Shown: in pieces, positions 1 through 7,786 of the stretch
Layout: every line of letters starts with the position of its first letter
How positions within the stretch are numbered: position 1 is the first letter of the stretch
Assembly (NCBI RefSeq): GCF_006352475.1
Contig: NZ_VCMZ01000001.1
Coordinates: 372,001 to 436,000 of the forward strand
Direction of reading: 5' to 3'
From: Acinetobacter pullicarnis
GTDB lineage: Bacteria > Pseudomonadota > Gammaproteobacteria > Pseudomonadales > Moraxellaceae
Length of the DNA: 64,000 nt
Notes under the pieces: model-generated
Told to the model about the DNA's origin: nothing
Databases searched by the model: none
The model's input: the letters and a program-made list of their open reading frames with translations, nothing else
Position numbers and translations under genes: made by a program

Positions 1-33
1 ACTTTTAACATGATTTTCAACATTTAATTTAAC

Positions 34-61
34 GATTACATCTCACTATAGAGATGTAATC
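34..61. terminator. Perfect inverted repeat, possible terminator
   Basis: An 11-bp perfect stem (GATTACATCTC / GAGATGTAATC) closes on a 6-nt loop. It lies downstream of the minus-strand peroxidase gene. There is no long T-run on either side, so a Rho-independent terminator is only a possibility; it could belong to a gene left of the window. Confidence 0.35.
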
Positions 62-144
62 ATTAGAAGAATAGGCTTATTGCAAACGTATAACAGTTTT
101 ATTCATGTTACAGCAAAGGGGCTCTTGAAATGCGCTATTCAAGC

Positions 145-696
145 TTAAGCGGATTGCTTTAATTCATTTTCAATTGCTGCAACTAAACGTGGATCATCTG
201 CAGTAATGTCAGGTGCAAAGCGAGCAACCACTTCACCTTTTTTATTGATGAGGAATTTCTCAAAGTTCCAAAGCACTTCTGGTTTTGCATTGGGTGTCAG
301 TCCGTAATCCTCTAGATCTTTCCACCATTTACCTTCACCAATACGTTCTGGAATGGCATGAATTAGGGTGTCATAAAGTGGGTGCTTGTCTTCACCTGCA
401 ACTGAAATTTTATTAAACAATGGAAAACTTACATTATAGGTTAATGCGCAAAACTGTTGGATTTCCTCATTACTGCCCGGTTCTTGTTCTAGAAAATTAT
501 TCGCAGGAAAACCCAAGATTTCGAGACCATCTTGTTTTTTCGCTTGATATAAACTTTCTAAACCTTCGTATTGTGGGGTAAGTCCACATTTTGAAGCGAC
601 GTTCACCAACAGTAAAACCTTTCCTTGATATTGGTTTAAGTCGGTTGCTTGGCCTTGAATATTGTTCAGTGGGATATTGTAAACCGAGTGGCTCAT
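145..696 (-). CDS. btuE: BtuE-like glutathione/thioredoxin peroxidase
   Basis: This 183-residue protein belongs to the glutathione peroxidase family and has the same length as E. coli BtuE. It would reduce H2O2 and organic peroxides in the cytoplasm. The peroxidatic Cys37 lies in VASKCGLTPQY. Gln71 (LEQEPGS) and Trp143-Asn144 (LWNFEKF) complete the usual Cys-Gln-Trp-Asn tetrad. Cys83 sits where thioredoxin-dependent members keep their resolving cysteine, so thioredoxin is the likelier reductant (family inference). The normally conserved FPCNQF motif reads FPANNF at residues 63-68, so the cysteine and glutamine there are replaced. The gene stands alone. Confidence 0.88.
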   Translation of the reverse strand: MSHSVYNIPLNNIQGQATDLNQYQGKVLLLVNVASKCGLTPQYEGLESLYQAKKQDGLEILGFPANNFLEQEPGSNEEIQQFCALTYNVSFPLFNKISVAGEDKHPLYDTLIHAIPERIGEGKWWKDLEDYGLTPNAKPEVLWNFEKFLINKKGEVVARFAPDITADDPRLVAAIENELKQSA

Positions 697-784
697 CCTT
701 GTACTACCTGACTAAATAGAATTGAAGTACACCTGTTTTATCGAGATTTACGGATGATCACAAGCATTATTATTAGTATTTTAA

Positions 785-820
785 AAAAAAGCGTAGGCAC
801 TTGGCCTACGCTTTTCCTTT
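785..820 (-). terminator. Rho-independent terminator of the first lipoprotein gene
   Basis: Stem GCGTAGGC (791-798) pairs with GCCTACGC (804-811) around a 5-nt loop. On the minus strand it is followed by eight T residues. It lies just after the stop codon of the minus-strand lipoprotein gene. Confidence 0.85.
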
Positions 821-830
821 CAAAAAACAA

Positions 831-1346
831 TTATTTCACTTCAGCTGCTTTCGCTTCTAGCTTTTGCATTTCAGCTGCCAATGCTTGTTGTAACTCGCCT
901 GCTTTTTTCGCTAACTCACCCATTTTAGTTGGATCTGGTTTTGCAGAAATTGCAGCTTCGCTGAGCTCAACATTTACGTTTTGGAATTCTTTCATTTTTT
1001 GACGAGCTGAATCAACTTCGCTACTTTTTAGCGCTAATGCATCTAACTCTTTATTGTATCCTTCAGTGAAAGTTTTCATGCCTTTCACCATTTCTTCTAC
1101 TGCTGCTTTGTCGCCAGTTTTAGCTGATTCTAAAAGTTTAGTTTGAGCTTCAGTAGACTCTTGCGCTTTGGCGATTGATAGCGCTTTAATTGCAGCTAAA
1201 TCGCTTTTGATATCAGCTGCATTGTTGCTGCTTAAAGCGACAGCTGGAGCGGTTTCTTTCGCTGTTGCAGTGTCAGCTGCTTTTTTATCACATGCTGTTA
1301 AAGCGAATGCACTTGCACAAAGTGTTGCGATTAATAATTTTTTCAT
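831..1346 (-). CDS. Small coiled-coil lipoprotein, paralogue A
   Basis: A 171-residue predicted lipoprotein of unknown function. The N-terminus is a lipoprotein signal (MKKLLIATL..) ending in the lipobox LTAC, with Cys19 as the modified residue. Asp at +2 is the E. coli inner-membrane retention signal, though that rule is uncertain here. The mature part is rich in Ala, Lys and Glu and probably forms long helices. It shares the NNxADIxSD block, the central TG(D/N) region, the KPDPTK/PPDPTK block and a Gln-rich tail with the next gene upstream on the same strand (1603-2154), so the two are tandem paralogues. A strong terminator follows. I do not recognise a named family. Confidence 0.8.
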   Translation of the reverse strand: MKKLLIATLCASAFALTACDKKAADTATAKETAPAVALSSNNAADIKSDLAAIKALSIAKAQESTEAQTKLLESAKTGDKAAVEEMVKGMKTFTEGYNKELDALALKSSEVDSARQKMKEFQNVNVELSEAAISAKPDPTKMGELAKKAGELQQALAAEMQKLEAKAAEVK

Positions 1347-1602
1347 CAGATTTCCTTAAGGACAATTAATTTAATTTTGAATGCGTTATTCAAGTTTTAA
1401 ATGAAACTAAACATGTATAGACACTATTCATATTCATTTAAAATGAATAGTTATCATATTTCTTTCTATAGATTTTGTATATTTATCATTATGAATAATA
1501 ACAAAAAAGTTAATAATCATCTGATTGTCATTAATAGTGAATAAACATTAAAAGCCATTATCAAAAGAAAAGCACAGCGTTAAATCTGTGCCGTGTAAGA
1601 TT

Positions 1603-2154
1603 TTATTGCGGTTGAGGCGCGTTGATAAGCTGTTGTAATTGCATCATATATTCTTGTATTTGTTGCTGTTGCTTTTCTGACTCAGCCGTTAATTCAGCCA
1701 ATTTGGTTGGGTCTGGGGGGGGCTCCATTTCAACGATAATGAGGTCTGCATGCAATTTATTTAGTTGTTTAAGTTTGTAACGTACGATATAGACCTCATT
1801 TGACTGAATTGGTAAATCATCAAGGCTTTGGTTAATGCGGGTGGTGAAATCAGCTAAAGCAGTTTTTACTTCAGCAATCGCATCCGCATTTCCTGTTGCA
1901 GCCGCGCTTTCAAACTTTTTTTCAATCGCACTTGATTCAGTTGCCATATTGTTCATTAGGCGCTGTACACTTTGAAAATCACTACGGATATCAGCAATAT
2001 TGTTGTGGCTTAAGTTGGTTAAAACCGTAGGTACAATTGGATTTGGGATAGATTCTGCTGTAGTTTTTTGAGGAGTGACTTCTTTGGGTTTTTCATTGCA
2101 TGCGGTTAAGGTAAATGCACTTGAACAAAATATTATAATCAAAAGTTTTTTCAT
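1603..2154 (-). CDS. Small coiled-coil lipoprotein, paralogue B
   Basis: A 183-residue predicted lipoprotein, the tandem paralogue of the gene at 831-1346. The signal peptide again ends in LTAC, here followed by Asn. After it comes a Pro/Thr-rich linker of about 25 residues that paralogue A has in shorter form, then the shared NNIADIRSD block and a helical Gln-rich C-terminus. A 256-bp AT-rich gap separates the two genes, so each probably has its own promoter. Function is unknown; the fold looks like an envelope coiled coil. Confidence 0.78.
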   Translation of the reverse strand: MKKLLIIIFCSSAFTLTACNEKPKEVTPQKTTAESIPNPIVPTVLTNLSHNNIADIRSDFQSVQRLMNNMATESSAIEKKFESAAATGNADAIAEVKTALADFTTRINQSLDDLPIQSNEVYIVRYKLKQLNKLHADLIIVEMEPPPDPTKLAELTAESEKQQQQIQEYMMQLQQLINAPQPQ

Positions 2155-2319
2155 GATATTCCTATTAAAAGAGAAATGATTGGCATCTTAGCGTTAAGTA
2201 TTCGATGAGATAAATGTGCCTTATATAAATCTTATTGGCATGTATTTGATACAGGCCGTATTTTTTGCTATCAATACAGTGTATTTATCATAATATGTAA
2301 TATAACAAAAGAGAGAAAG

Positions 2320-3090
2320 CTAATTATTGCGCATTTGTGCTGGTGTTTGACCTGTATAACGTTTAAAGAAATCGATAAAACTTGAACTATGTTGATAGCC
2401 GAGTTGGTAGCCGATCTGTTTAATCGCCATGCCTTGTCTAATTTGTGCAATTGCATAGACAATCTTGGCTCGGTTGCGCCATTCCGAAATAGGCAGTTGT
2501 AGTTCTTGTTGGCTGAGGCGCAGAATCTGTCGCTCACTTAGGTCAAAGTCTGCCAAGACCTGTTGCAAACTTTGTTTAAATCGCGTTGGTTCTGCTAGTT
2601 TTTTTAAAATGGGCGCTAATAGGCCATGATTACTTTGTGGTAAATACTGATCATAGGCAGGTGCCATGTAAATTTGATCGAGTAATACCTGCAACAGATG
2701 TCTGTAATAGGGCGTATTGGTTGGGAGAGCCATCTTTCTTTTTTGCTGCAGGAGTAATTCAGCCACGGTATGCCGAAAAAAAGGCTCGATACTCAAGGTT
2801 TTGCAGCTGGTTGAGAAGTTTTGGCACAGTATTGGATGAAGCCGAATACAAACATAATGAGTAATGTGATCATCTAATGCTGTGCTGCAGTGTGCTGTTT
2901 GTGGCGGAATCCAGATCCCATAATTGGGTGGGGACAAAAACTTTTTTTGGTCAATATCAAATTCTAATAAGCCATTCAAACTAAAATTGAAGTCGCCCCA
3001 TAAGCAACTATGCGGCGTAACAATATCGTGCTGTTGATAATGGAACTCTTCAATTTCAATATACTGATCAAGTTCAGTCAATTTATGCAT
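2320..3090 (-). CDS. AraC-family transcriptional regulator
   Basis: A 256-residue one-component regulator. Residues ~15-110 look like the N-terminal cupin-type sensor domain (PHSCLWGDFNF..., IWIPPQTAH). Residues ~160-256 hold the double helix-turn-helix of AraC proteins, with the signature IKQIGYQLGYQHSSSFIDFFKRYTG near the end. In this subfamily the regulator usually controls a neighbouring exporter. Here the adjacent exporter is only a fragment (3111-3299), while an intact DMT exporter lies just beyond on the other strand. It may therefore have lost its original target. The ligand is unknown. Confidence 0.85.
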   Translation of the reverse strand: MHKLTELDQYIEIEEFHYQQHDIVTPHSCLWGDFNFSLNGLLEFDIDQKKFLSPPNYGIWIPPQTAHCSTALDDHITHYVCIRLHPILCQNFSTSCKTLSIEPFFRHTVAELLLQQKRKMALPTNTPYYRHLLQVLLDQIYMAPAYDQYLPQSNHGLLAPILKKLAEPTRFKQSLQQVLADFDLSERQILRLSQQELQLPISEWRNRAKIVYAIAQIRQGMAIKQIGYQLGYQHSSSFIDFFKRYTGQTPAQMRNN

Positions 3091-3110
3091 GCGATATAAA
3101 CGTCAACTCT

Positions 3111-3299
3111 TTACCCATCACAGGTGATTTTAGGATTGTTCAGCCCGCGTGACCAAGTGAATATTGAGAGCAAGGCCAACATGATAAAGCTAAGTACGCT
3201 ATACAATAGAATATTTGCACTGAAATGATCAACTACAAAGCCACCAAATAATGATCCAGCTGCAATCATGACCTGGAAAATTCCAACAAAAAGCGGCAT
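3111..3299 (-). pseudogene. C-terminal fragment of an MFS exporter
   Basis: About 62 residues remain, matching the last two transmembrane helices of a DHA1/AraJ-type MFS exporter: a PLFVGIFQ...GSLFGGFVVDHFS motif, then a second hydrophobic helix and a short tail. A full protein would be near 390 residues. Reading upstream in the same frame meets a stop (minus-strand TGA at 3308-3306) after two codons. The rest of the gene is replaced by the tail of an oppositely oriented TetR gene, so this is a remnant. The ATG at 3299 is probably an internal methionine or part of the junction. Confidence 0.75.
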
Positions 3300-3300
3300 A

Positions 3301-3435
3301 AATATTCAGGATATGACCGATTATTATTCGACTGTGGTGCAGGGGTTTACGTTTCAAGCGCGAGATGGGGTTTCCAAACAGCAACTGAATCAAGTCATCC
3401 ATATCGCCATGAAAAGTTGGCCGCTATTCATTTGA
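3301..3435 (+). pseudogene. C-terminal fragment of a TetR-family regulator
   Basis: Reading the plus strand from 3301 gives 44 codons and a TGA stop. The peptide contains DMTDYYSTVVQGFTFQARDG followed by a region ending AMKSWPLFI. This matches the C-terminal ligand-domain end of TetR-family regulators that carry the YYxTVVQGFxxQARDGxS motif. The DNA-binding N-terminus (about 150 residues) is absent. It abuts the MFS fragment at about 3300. This is too short to make a functional regulator. Confidence 0.7.
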
Positions 3436-3544
3436 TTGCAGCAGGTAAATGTCTTGATTGCGCTATGAATGTCTGAAATGCCTTGTTTTAATTAAATCAG
3501 ACTTAGACGACAATATAACCTATCTTAAGAAAATGAGTTTGCAA

Positions 3545-4450
3545 ATGAATCAAGAGACCAAATTACATTGGTGGGCATTTTGTTTGCCGGTGATCGCAGT
3601 ATTAATCTGGTCAATGAACATTGCAGTGACCCGCTATGTGGTGGATTATATTTCACCGATGAGCATTAGTTTTTATCGCTGGTTTATTGCTTTCATTGTA
3701 TTAACACCATTTATGCTTATGCCTGTTTGGAAGCAAAGACATCTGATTACACCGAATATAAAAAAGTTGGCCGTATTAAGTGCTTTTGGAATGTTCTTAT
3801 ATCAAGGTCTTTCCTATTATGCTTCGCATCATACTACGGCCACCAATATGGGCATTATTAATGCTTTCATTCCAATTTTTACCATTTTTGTCTCAATGGC
3901 GATTTTAAAGGATATTCCGAATCGCTTCGCTGTAATCGGAAGTTTCTTATCTTTCTTTGGCTTACTCTATGTGATGAGCGGTGGTGATTTTTCCAGTTTA
4001 GTGACCGCTGGTGGGCATTGGGGTGATGTTCTAATGCTCTGCGCTGTATTTTTCTATGCTTTCTATGGGGTGTTTCTAAAGAAATGGCAGCTTAAAATGC
4101 CTTTACTGATCAGTTTATATATCCAAATTTTCTTTACCCTGATTTACCATCTACCGTTTATTATGTGGTTAGGACTCGATCCGATTACTGCAGAAAATGC
4201 TGGTAGTGTATTTTATGCAGGACTCTTTCCATCTCTCATTGCACCCTTACTTTGGATGATGGCAGTACAATATATTGGGCCAAATCGTACCAGTATCTTT
4301 ATGAATTTGGTGCCAATCTTCACTGCGATTATTGCCAGTTTCTGGTTGGCAGAAGCTTGGACGATTTATCATAGTATTGGGGGGCTTATTATCTTGGTGG
4401 GCATTATCTTGGCGCAAAAGAAAACTGCAACAGTTCCAGTCAAAGCATAA
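3545..4450 (+). CDS. EamA/DMT-family transporter
   Basis: An inner-membrane protein with about ten hydrophobic helices and two EamA repeats, typical of drug/metabolite exporters. An upstream ATG at 3458 would add 29 hydrophilic residues unlike the family. I prefer the start at 3545 (MNQETKLHWW), though 3533 is also possible; neither has a strong ribosome site. Features include WSMNIAVTRY in helix 1 and the second-repeat motif YIGPNRTSIFMNLVPIFTA. The substrate cannot be read from sequence. It lies just downstream of the TetR remnant, and a bidirectional terminator separates it from the convergent copper receptor. Confidence 0.85.
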   Translation: MNQETKLHWWAFCLPVIAVLIWSMNIAVTRYVVDYISPMSISFYRWFIAFIVLTPFMLMPVWKQRHLITPNIKKLAVLSAFGMFLYQGLSYYASHHTTATNMGIINAFIPIFTIFVSMAILKDIPNRFAVIGSFLSFFGLLYVMSGGDFSSLVTAGGHWGDVLMLCAVFFYAFYGVFLKKWQLKMPLLISLYIQIFFTLIYHLPFIMWLGLDPITAENAGSVFYAGLFPSLIAPLLWMMAVQYIGPNRTSIFMNLVPIFTAIIASFWLAEAWTIYHSIGGLIILVGIILAQKKTATVPVKA

Positions 4451-4520
4451 GCAAAGATATTTGATGTTGATGAAGTAGTGAATAGCAGTAAATACTTTGA
4501 TCTCATTTAATCCGAGATAA

Positions 4521-4552
4521 AAAATAACCGAGCACAGTGGCTCGGTTATTTT
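4521..4552. terminator. Bidirectional Rho-independent terminator
   Basis: A 13-bp perfect stem (4521-4533 with 4540-4552, core ACCGAGC/GCTCGGT) has a 6-nt loop and A/T tracts on both flanks. It sits between the convergent DMT transporter and copper-receptor genes and can serve both. Confidence 0.9.
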
Positions 4553-4566
4553 TTGCTGAATCTAGT

Positions 4567-6549
4567 TTAGAACTTCATGCTCATACGTGCCCAATAATTG
4601 CGGCCAATATTATTAAACTGTTCATCTGATGCGAAGCCGAAGCCAGCATTTCCGAGTTTATTTAAATGTTCGGTATAGGTGGTATCCAGTAAGTTATCAA
4701 TGCCGACTGACAGATCTACACCAGAAGTGAGGTTGTAAGTTGCATTGATAGACAGAACATTAAATGATTTGCTTTTACCAATGTCATAACCCACGATATT
4801 ACCTTCATTCAGGCTAATACGATTTTGTGAAGCAACTGTACGCCATAATAAGCCCACATTATATTTGTCTTCGACATAACGTAGATTAACGCGCGCTTCA
4901 AGTGGTGCAATTTGGGGTAAAGCGGTATTGTCTGTGGTGTTTTCACCCCAAGCATACATGGTGCTGACATCGGCTTGAATTTGATCGGTAAATTGATAAC
5001 CCACACCCGCCTCAGCTCCAGCGATGGTCGCATCAACATTACGACTTTTCGTTATTAACTCACCTTTTTCATTTGGAACATAGGTCATTAAAATAAAGTC
5101 ATTAATCACACCAGCATAACCTGAAGCCCACGCACTGAACGCACCATGTTCAAACTGGGTACCAAAATCGAGTTGTGTGGTTTTTTCATTTTTCAATAAA
5201 TTAAATGGTTTAATTGTCGTTCCATAAAAATCAGTACTAAATAACTCCCAATAATCAGGTACACGCTCGACATAACCCACGCCAATATAGTTTTTTAAAC
5301 CATGTTCAGCGATTTCATTTTCCAAACGCACAAAGCCACTTGGCAAGGTTTCTTTACGCGTGGCCTGGGTGTTGAAGTTACTAATATCTACCTGATCTAA
5401 ACGTGCACCAGTTACGATCTTGTTGGTGTCATTTAGTGGATAGCTAAGTTCAGCAAATGCACCGTATGATTCGAATTTCATGTCTGAAACTAAATTCTTG
5501 GCGTGTTTGTTGTGCTGACTATCAATCCCAGTTTTTAGGCTTAATTTATCCCATTCAGCAAGCATATTGGCGCTAGCATTCAAAGTGCGACGGGTAACTC
5601 GGGTTTCCATGCGCATGTGGGGAGGGGTGCGTAAGCTAAAGTTGTCCATGATGTGGTTGTTATTGCTGTAATCGACTTGGACGTCGACTTGCTTAATGAC
5701 CTCACTCAAGTTTTTCTTTTGCAAATGAAGACCTAAGCTGTCTCGTCTAAATTGAGAACCATCCATTTTACGACCAGCATAAGCCATTTCTGCATCGGCT
5801 TTACCGCCTTTAAGCTCAACCCAAGTGTCATCATCTGGAGTCCAACCAAAGGCTAGATCTGCATTCCATTTCTTCCAGTTGGAATGAATCGATGTGCCAT
5901 CACCATCTTTATAGTCATCCGAAACTGAACGGCTGCTGTTAAGGCGCGCATATTTGGTTTCATCACCAATCGCAGTTTCAATGTTGTGGTCAAGGCGGCC
6001 ATAAGAACCCATCAAGACACTGGCCTGTCCACGATACGGTTTATCTGCGGTTAGTTTTTCTGGTTCACGTTCAAAGCTCACGGTTGCAGCTGAACCAGTA
6101 TGTGCGTATTGCACGGTTTGTGGGCCTTTCACCACAGTAATGCGGTCATAACTTTCTGGTGAGATATAAGAAGTCGGACTATCCATACGGCTTGGGCAGG
6201 CGCCTAGGTTTTCCGTACCATCTGTGATGATTTTAATGCGTGAACCAAACATGCCCCTAAACGTCACGTCACTGTTGGCACCGCCACTTTTAACTTGATT
6301 AAATCCGGGAATGTTTTGTAGATAAGCTGCACCATCAACTGCAGGGATGGGTTGTACAGCTTGCTTTGGATCTGCGTGGATAATCAGACCATTGGCGTCA
6401 TTTGCTAACTGTGCTGTCACGACAATGGGTGCCAATTGAAGTGGAGTGTCTGGGGTGTTGTGTGCATCACTTGCCAATGCGCTGACTGAATAACTGGCGA
6501 CACAAATCGCAGCCGTAAGTGGCTGTAAGAAGAATTTAGGCTGAGCCAT
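4567..6549 (-). CDS. oprC: TonB-dependent copper receptor, OprC type
   Basis: A 660-residue outer-membrane receptor. It has a signal peptide ending near ALA|SD, a TonB-box-like stretch (PIVVTAQ, ~41-47), a plug domain (~60-170) and a 22-strand-type barrel ending in aromatic-rich YWARMSMKF. The block CPSRMDSPTSYISPESYDR is a hallmark of the TonB-copper family. Residues Cys118 and Met122 (CxxxM) and His299 and Met301 (HxM, in NHIMDN) match the copper-binding pattern known for P. aeruginosa OprC. It should bind copper and import it with TonB energy. The DUF2946 gene lies 68 bp upstream on the same strand, as is common for this receptor. Confidence 0.87.
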   Translation of the reverse strand: MAQPKFFLQPLTAAICVASYSVSALASDAHNTPDTPLQLAPIVVTAQLANDANGLIIHADPKQAVQPIPAVDGAAYLQNIPGFNQVKSGGANSDVTFRGMFGSRIKIITDGTENLGACPSRMDSPTSYISPESYDRITVVKGPQTVQYAHTGSAATVSFEREPEKLTADKPYRGQASVLMGSYGRLDHNIETAIGDETKYARLNSSRSVSDDYKDGDGTSIHSNWKKWNADLAFGWTPDDDTWVELKGGKADAEMAYAGRKMDGSQFRRDSLGLHLQKKNLSEVIKQVDVQVDYSNNNHIMDNFSLRTPPHMRMETRVTRRTLNASANMLAEWDKLSLKTGIDSQHNKHAKNLVSDMKFESYGAFAELSYPLNDTNKIVTGARLDQVDISNFNTQATRKETLPSGFVRLENEIAEHGLKNYIGVGYVERVPDYWELFSTDFYGTTIKPFNLLKNEKTTQLDFGTQFEHGAFSAWASGYAGVINDFILMTYVPNEKGELITKSRNVDATIAGAEAGVGYQFTDQIQADVSTMYAWGENTTDNTALPQIAPLEARVNLRYVEDKYNVGLLWRTVASQNRISLNEGNIVGYDIGKSKSFNVLSINATYNLTSGVDLSVGIDNLLDTTYTEHLNKLGNAGFGFASDEQFNNIGRNYWARMSMKF

Positions 6550-6617
6550 TTTAAATCTCTCTTAAAACATAAATAAAACAAGGCTAGAGTCATTGAAGAC
6601 CCGTTTAAGGTTTTGAT

Positions 6618-7052
6618 TTATGCAAAAAGAGGGGGCGCTCGTCCTTGGGGGATGAGATAGAGCCGCTGTAGTACAAAATAGACATGATGTACTGCTTTTT
6701 GAAAAGCAATCAGTCGAACTTGGATGCGATCGATAACGGCGATCAGATTGAGTTCAGGTGGCAGCACCAAGTTGCCATAGACTGTACAGTATTGGCATTG
6801 ATGATTTAGACCGTGATGATCGTGTGGCTGTGGTGGGGCTTTAATGCTTTGATTGTGCTGCTGATGCGAGTGTTCGGCATGAGATTGTTGCACAGCATAG
6901 TAGTTGCTTTCTGCTAAGGCGAGACTGACCGTTTCACAGACCGGTGCAACTTGATATTGCTCCGGTAGTAAAGGCTGTAGAAATACAGCGATCTGTAAAC
7001 ATACCGCTGCAAATCCGAGCAACAGTCCCTGTCTTAACAACAAAACGTTCAT
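6618..7052 (-). CDS. DUF2946 copper-associated membrane/secreted protein
   Basis: About 144 residues from the preferred start at 7052 (MNVLLLRQG); an ATG at 7088 would put 12 polar residues before the hydrophobic segment. It has one N-terminal hydrophobic helix (~3-28), a His-rich stretch (~58-85: HAEHSHQQH, HDHHGLNH), a CQYC motif at 86-89 and the terminal RAPP motif of DUF2946. These proteins are often encoded beside copper TonB receptors. The Cys/His residues suggest binding of Cu in the periplasm (inference). It is probably co-transcribed with oprC. Confidence 0.75.
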   Translation of the reverse strand: MNVLLLRQGLLLGFAAVCLQIAVFLQPLLPEQYQVAPVCETVSLALAESNYYAVQQSHAEHSHQQHNQSIKAPPQPHDHHGLNHQCQYCTVYGNLVLPPELNLIAVIDRIQVRLIAFQKAVHHVYFVLQRLYLIPQGRAPPLFA

Positions 7053-7133
7053 CCCAACATTTTTTCTGTGCGAAGTATAGCAAAGCAAAGATGTAATTTG
7101 TGAAGTGGAGCTAGATTAAACTTAAAAGCCATT

Positions 7134-7664
7134 TTAGCGTTTGCTTGCAACTTTTTCTTTTTGACGTTGTTTGACCAATTTTTCAACTTTTTCACGTGCA
7201 CGTTGACGCTTCAGTGGAGACAAATAGTCGACGAATAACTTACCATTTAAATGGTCGATTTCATGCTGTACACAGACTGCTAATAAACCATCTGCTTCAA
7301 CTTCAAAGGCTTGTCCTTCAAGGTTTAGCGCTTGTATTTTTACGCGTGACGGGCGCTCAACTTTGTCGTATATTTGCGGTACGGAGAGGCAACCTTCTTC
7401 ATAGGGTTGAGTCTCTTCAGTAAGTGGTGTGATTTTTGGATTGATAAAGACCAATGGATCGTCTTTTTCTTCAGATAAATCCATCACCACCAGTTGAATA
7501 TGTCGATCTACTTGCGTTGCAGCCAAACCAATACCGGGTGCTGCATACATGGTTTCGAACATATCTGCGACCAGTTGGCGAATCTCATCGGTCACATGAT
7601 CAACAGGTTTGGCAATCGTACGCAAACGAGGATCAGGAAAACTTAAAATGGGTAATAAGGCCAT
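7134..7664 (-). CDS. def: Peptide deformylase
   Basis: A 176-residue metalloenzyme that removes the formyl group from the N-terminal Met of new proteins. All three family motifs are intact: GIGLAATQ at 44-51, EGCLS at 90-94 (Cys92 ligand) and HEIDH at 134-138 (two His ligands and catalytic Glu135). The C-terminus is a Lys/Arg-rich helix of about 25 residues, typical of Gram-negative PDFs. It is not next to fmt here. It is divergent from the PA0020-like gene, with a 122-bp shared promoter region. Confidence 0.96.
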   Translation of the reverse strand: MALLPILSFPDPRLRTIAKPVDHVTDEIRQLVADMFETMYAAPGIGLAATQVDRHIQLVVMDLSEEKDDPLVFINPKITPLTEETQPYEEGCLSVPQIYDKVERPSRVKIQALNLEGQAFEVEADGLLAVCVQHEIDHLNGKLFVDYLSPLKRQRAREKVEKLVKQRQKEKVASKR

Positions 7665-7786
7665 ACGATATCCTCACTGATGCTGCGATTGAGCGTAGCA
7701 GTACTGAAGCGAGTGCTTCAAGAATTAAAAAAATAGGTTTAGCCCGCTAGTATAACGCAAATAGCGGTATATTTTTAGGAATTATC

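Noticed and set aside
754..1359. Plus-strand frames opposite the lipoprotein gene
   Set aside because: They mirror the Ala/Lys-rich codons of the lipoprotein on the other strand and lack ribosome sites.
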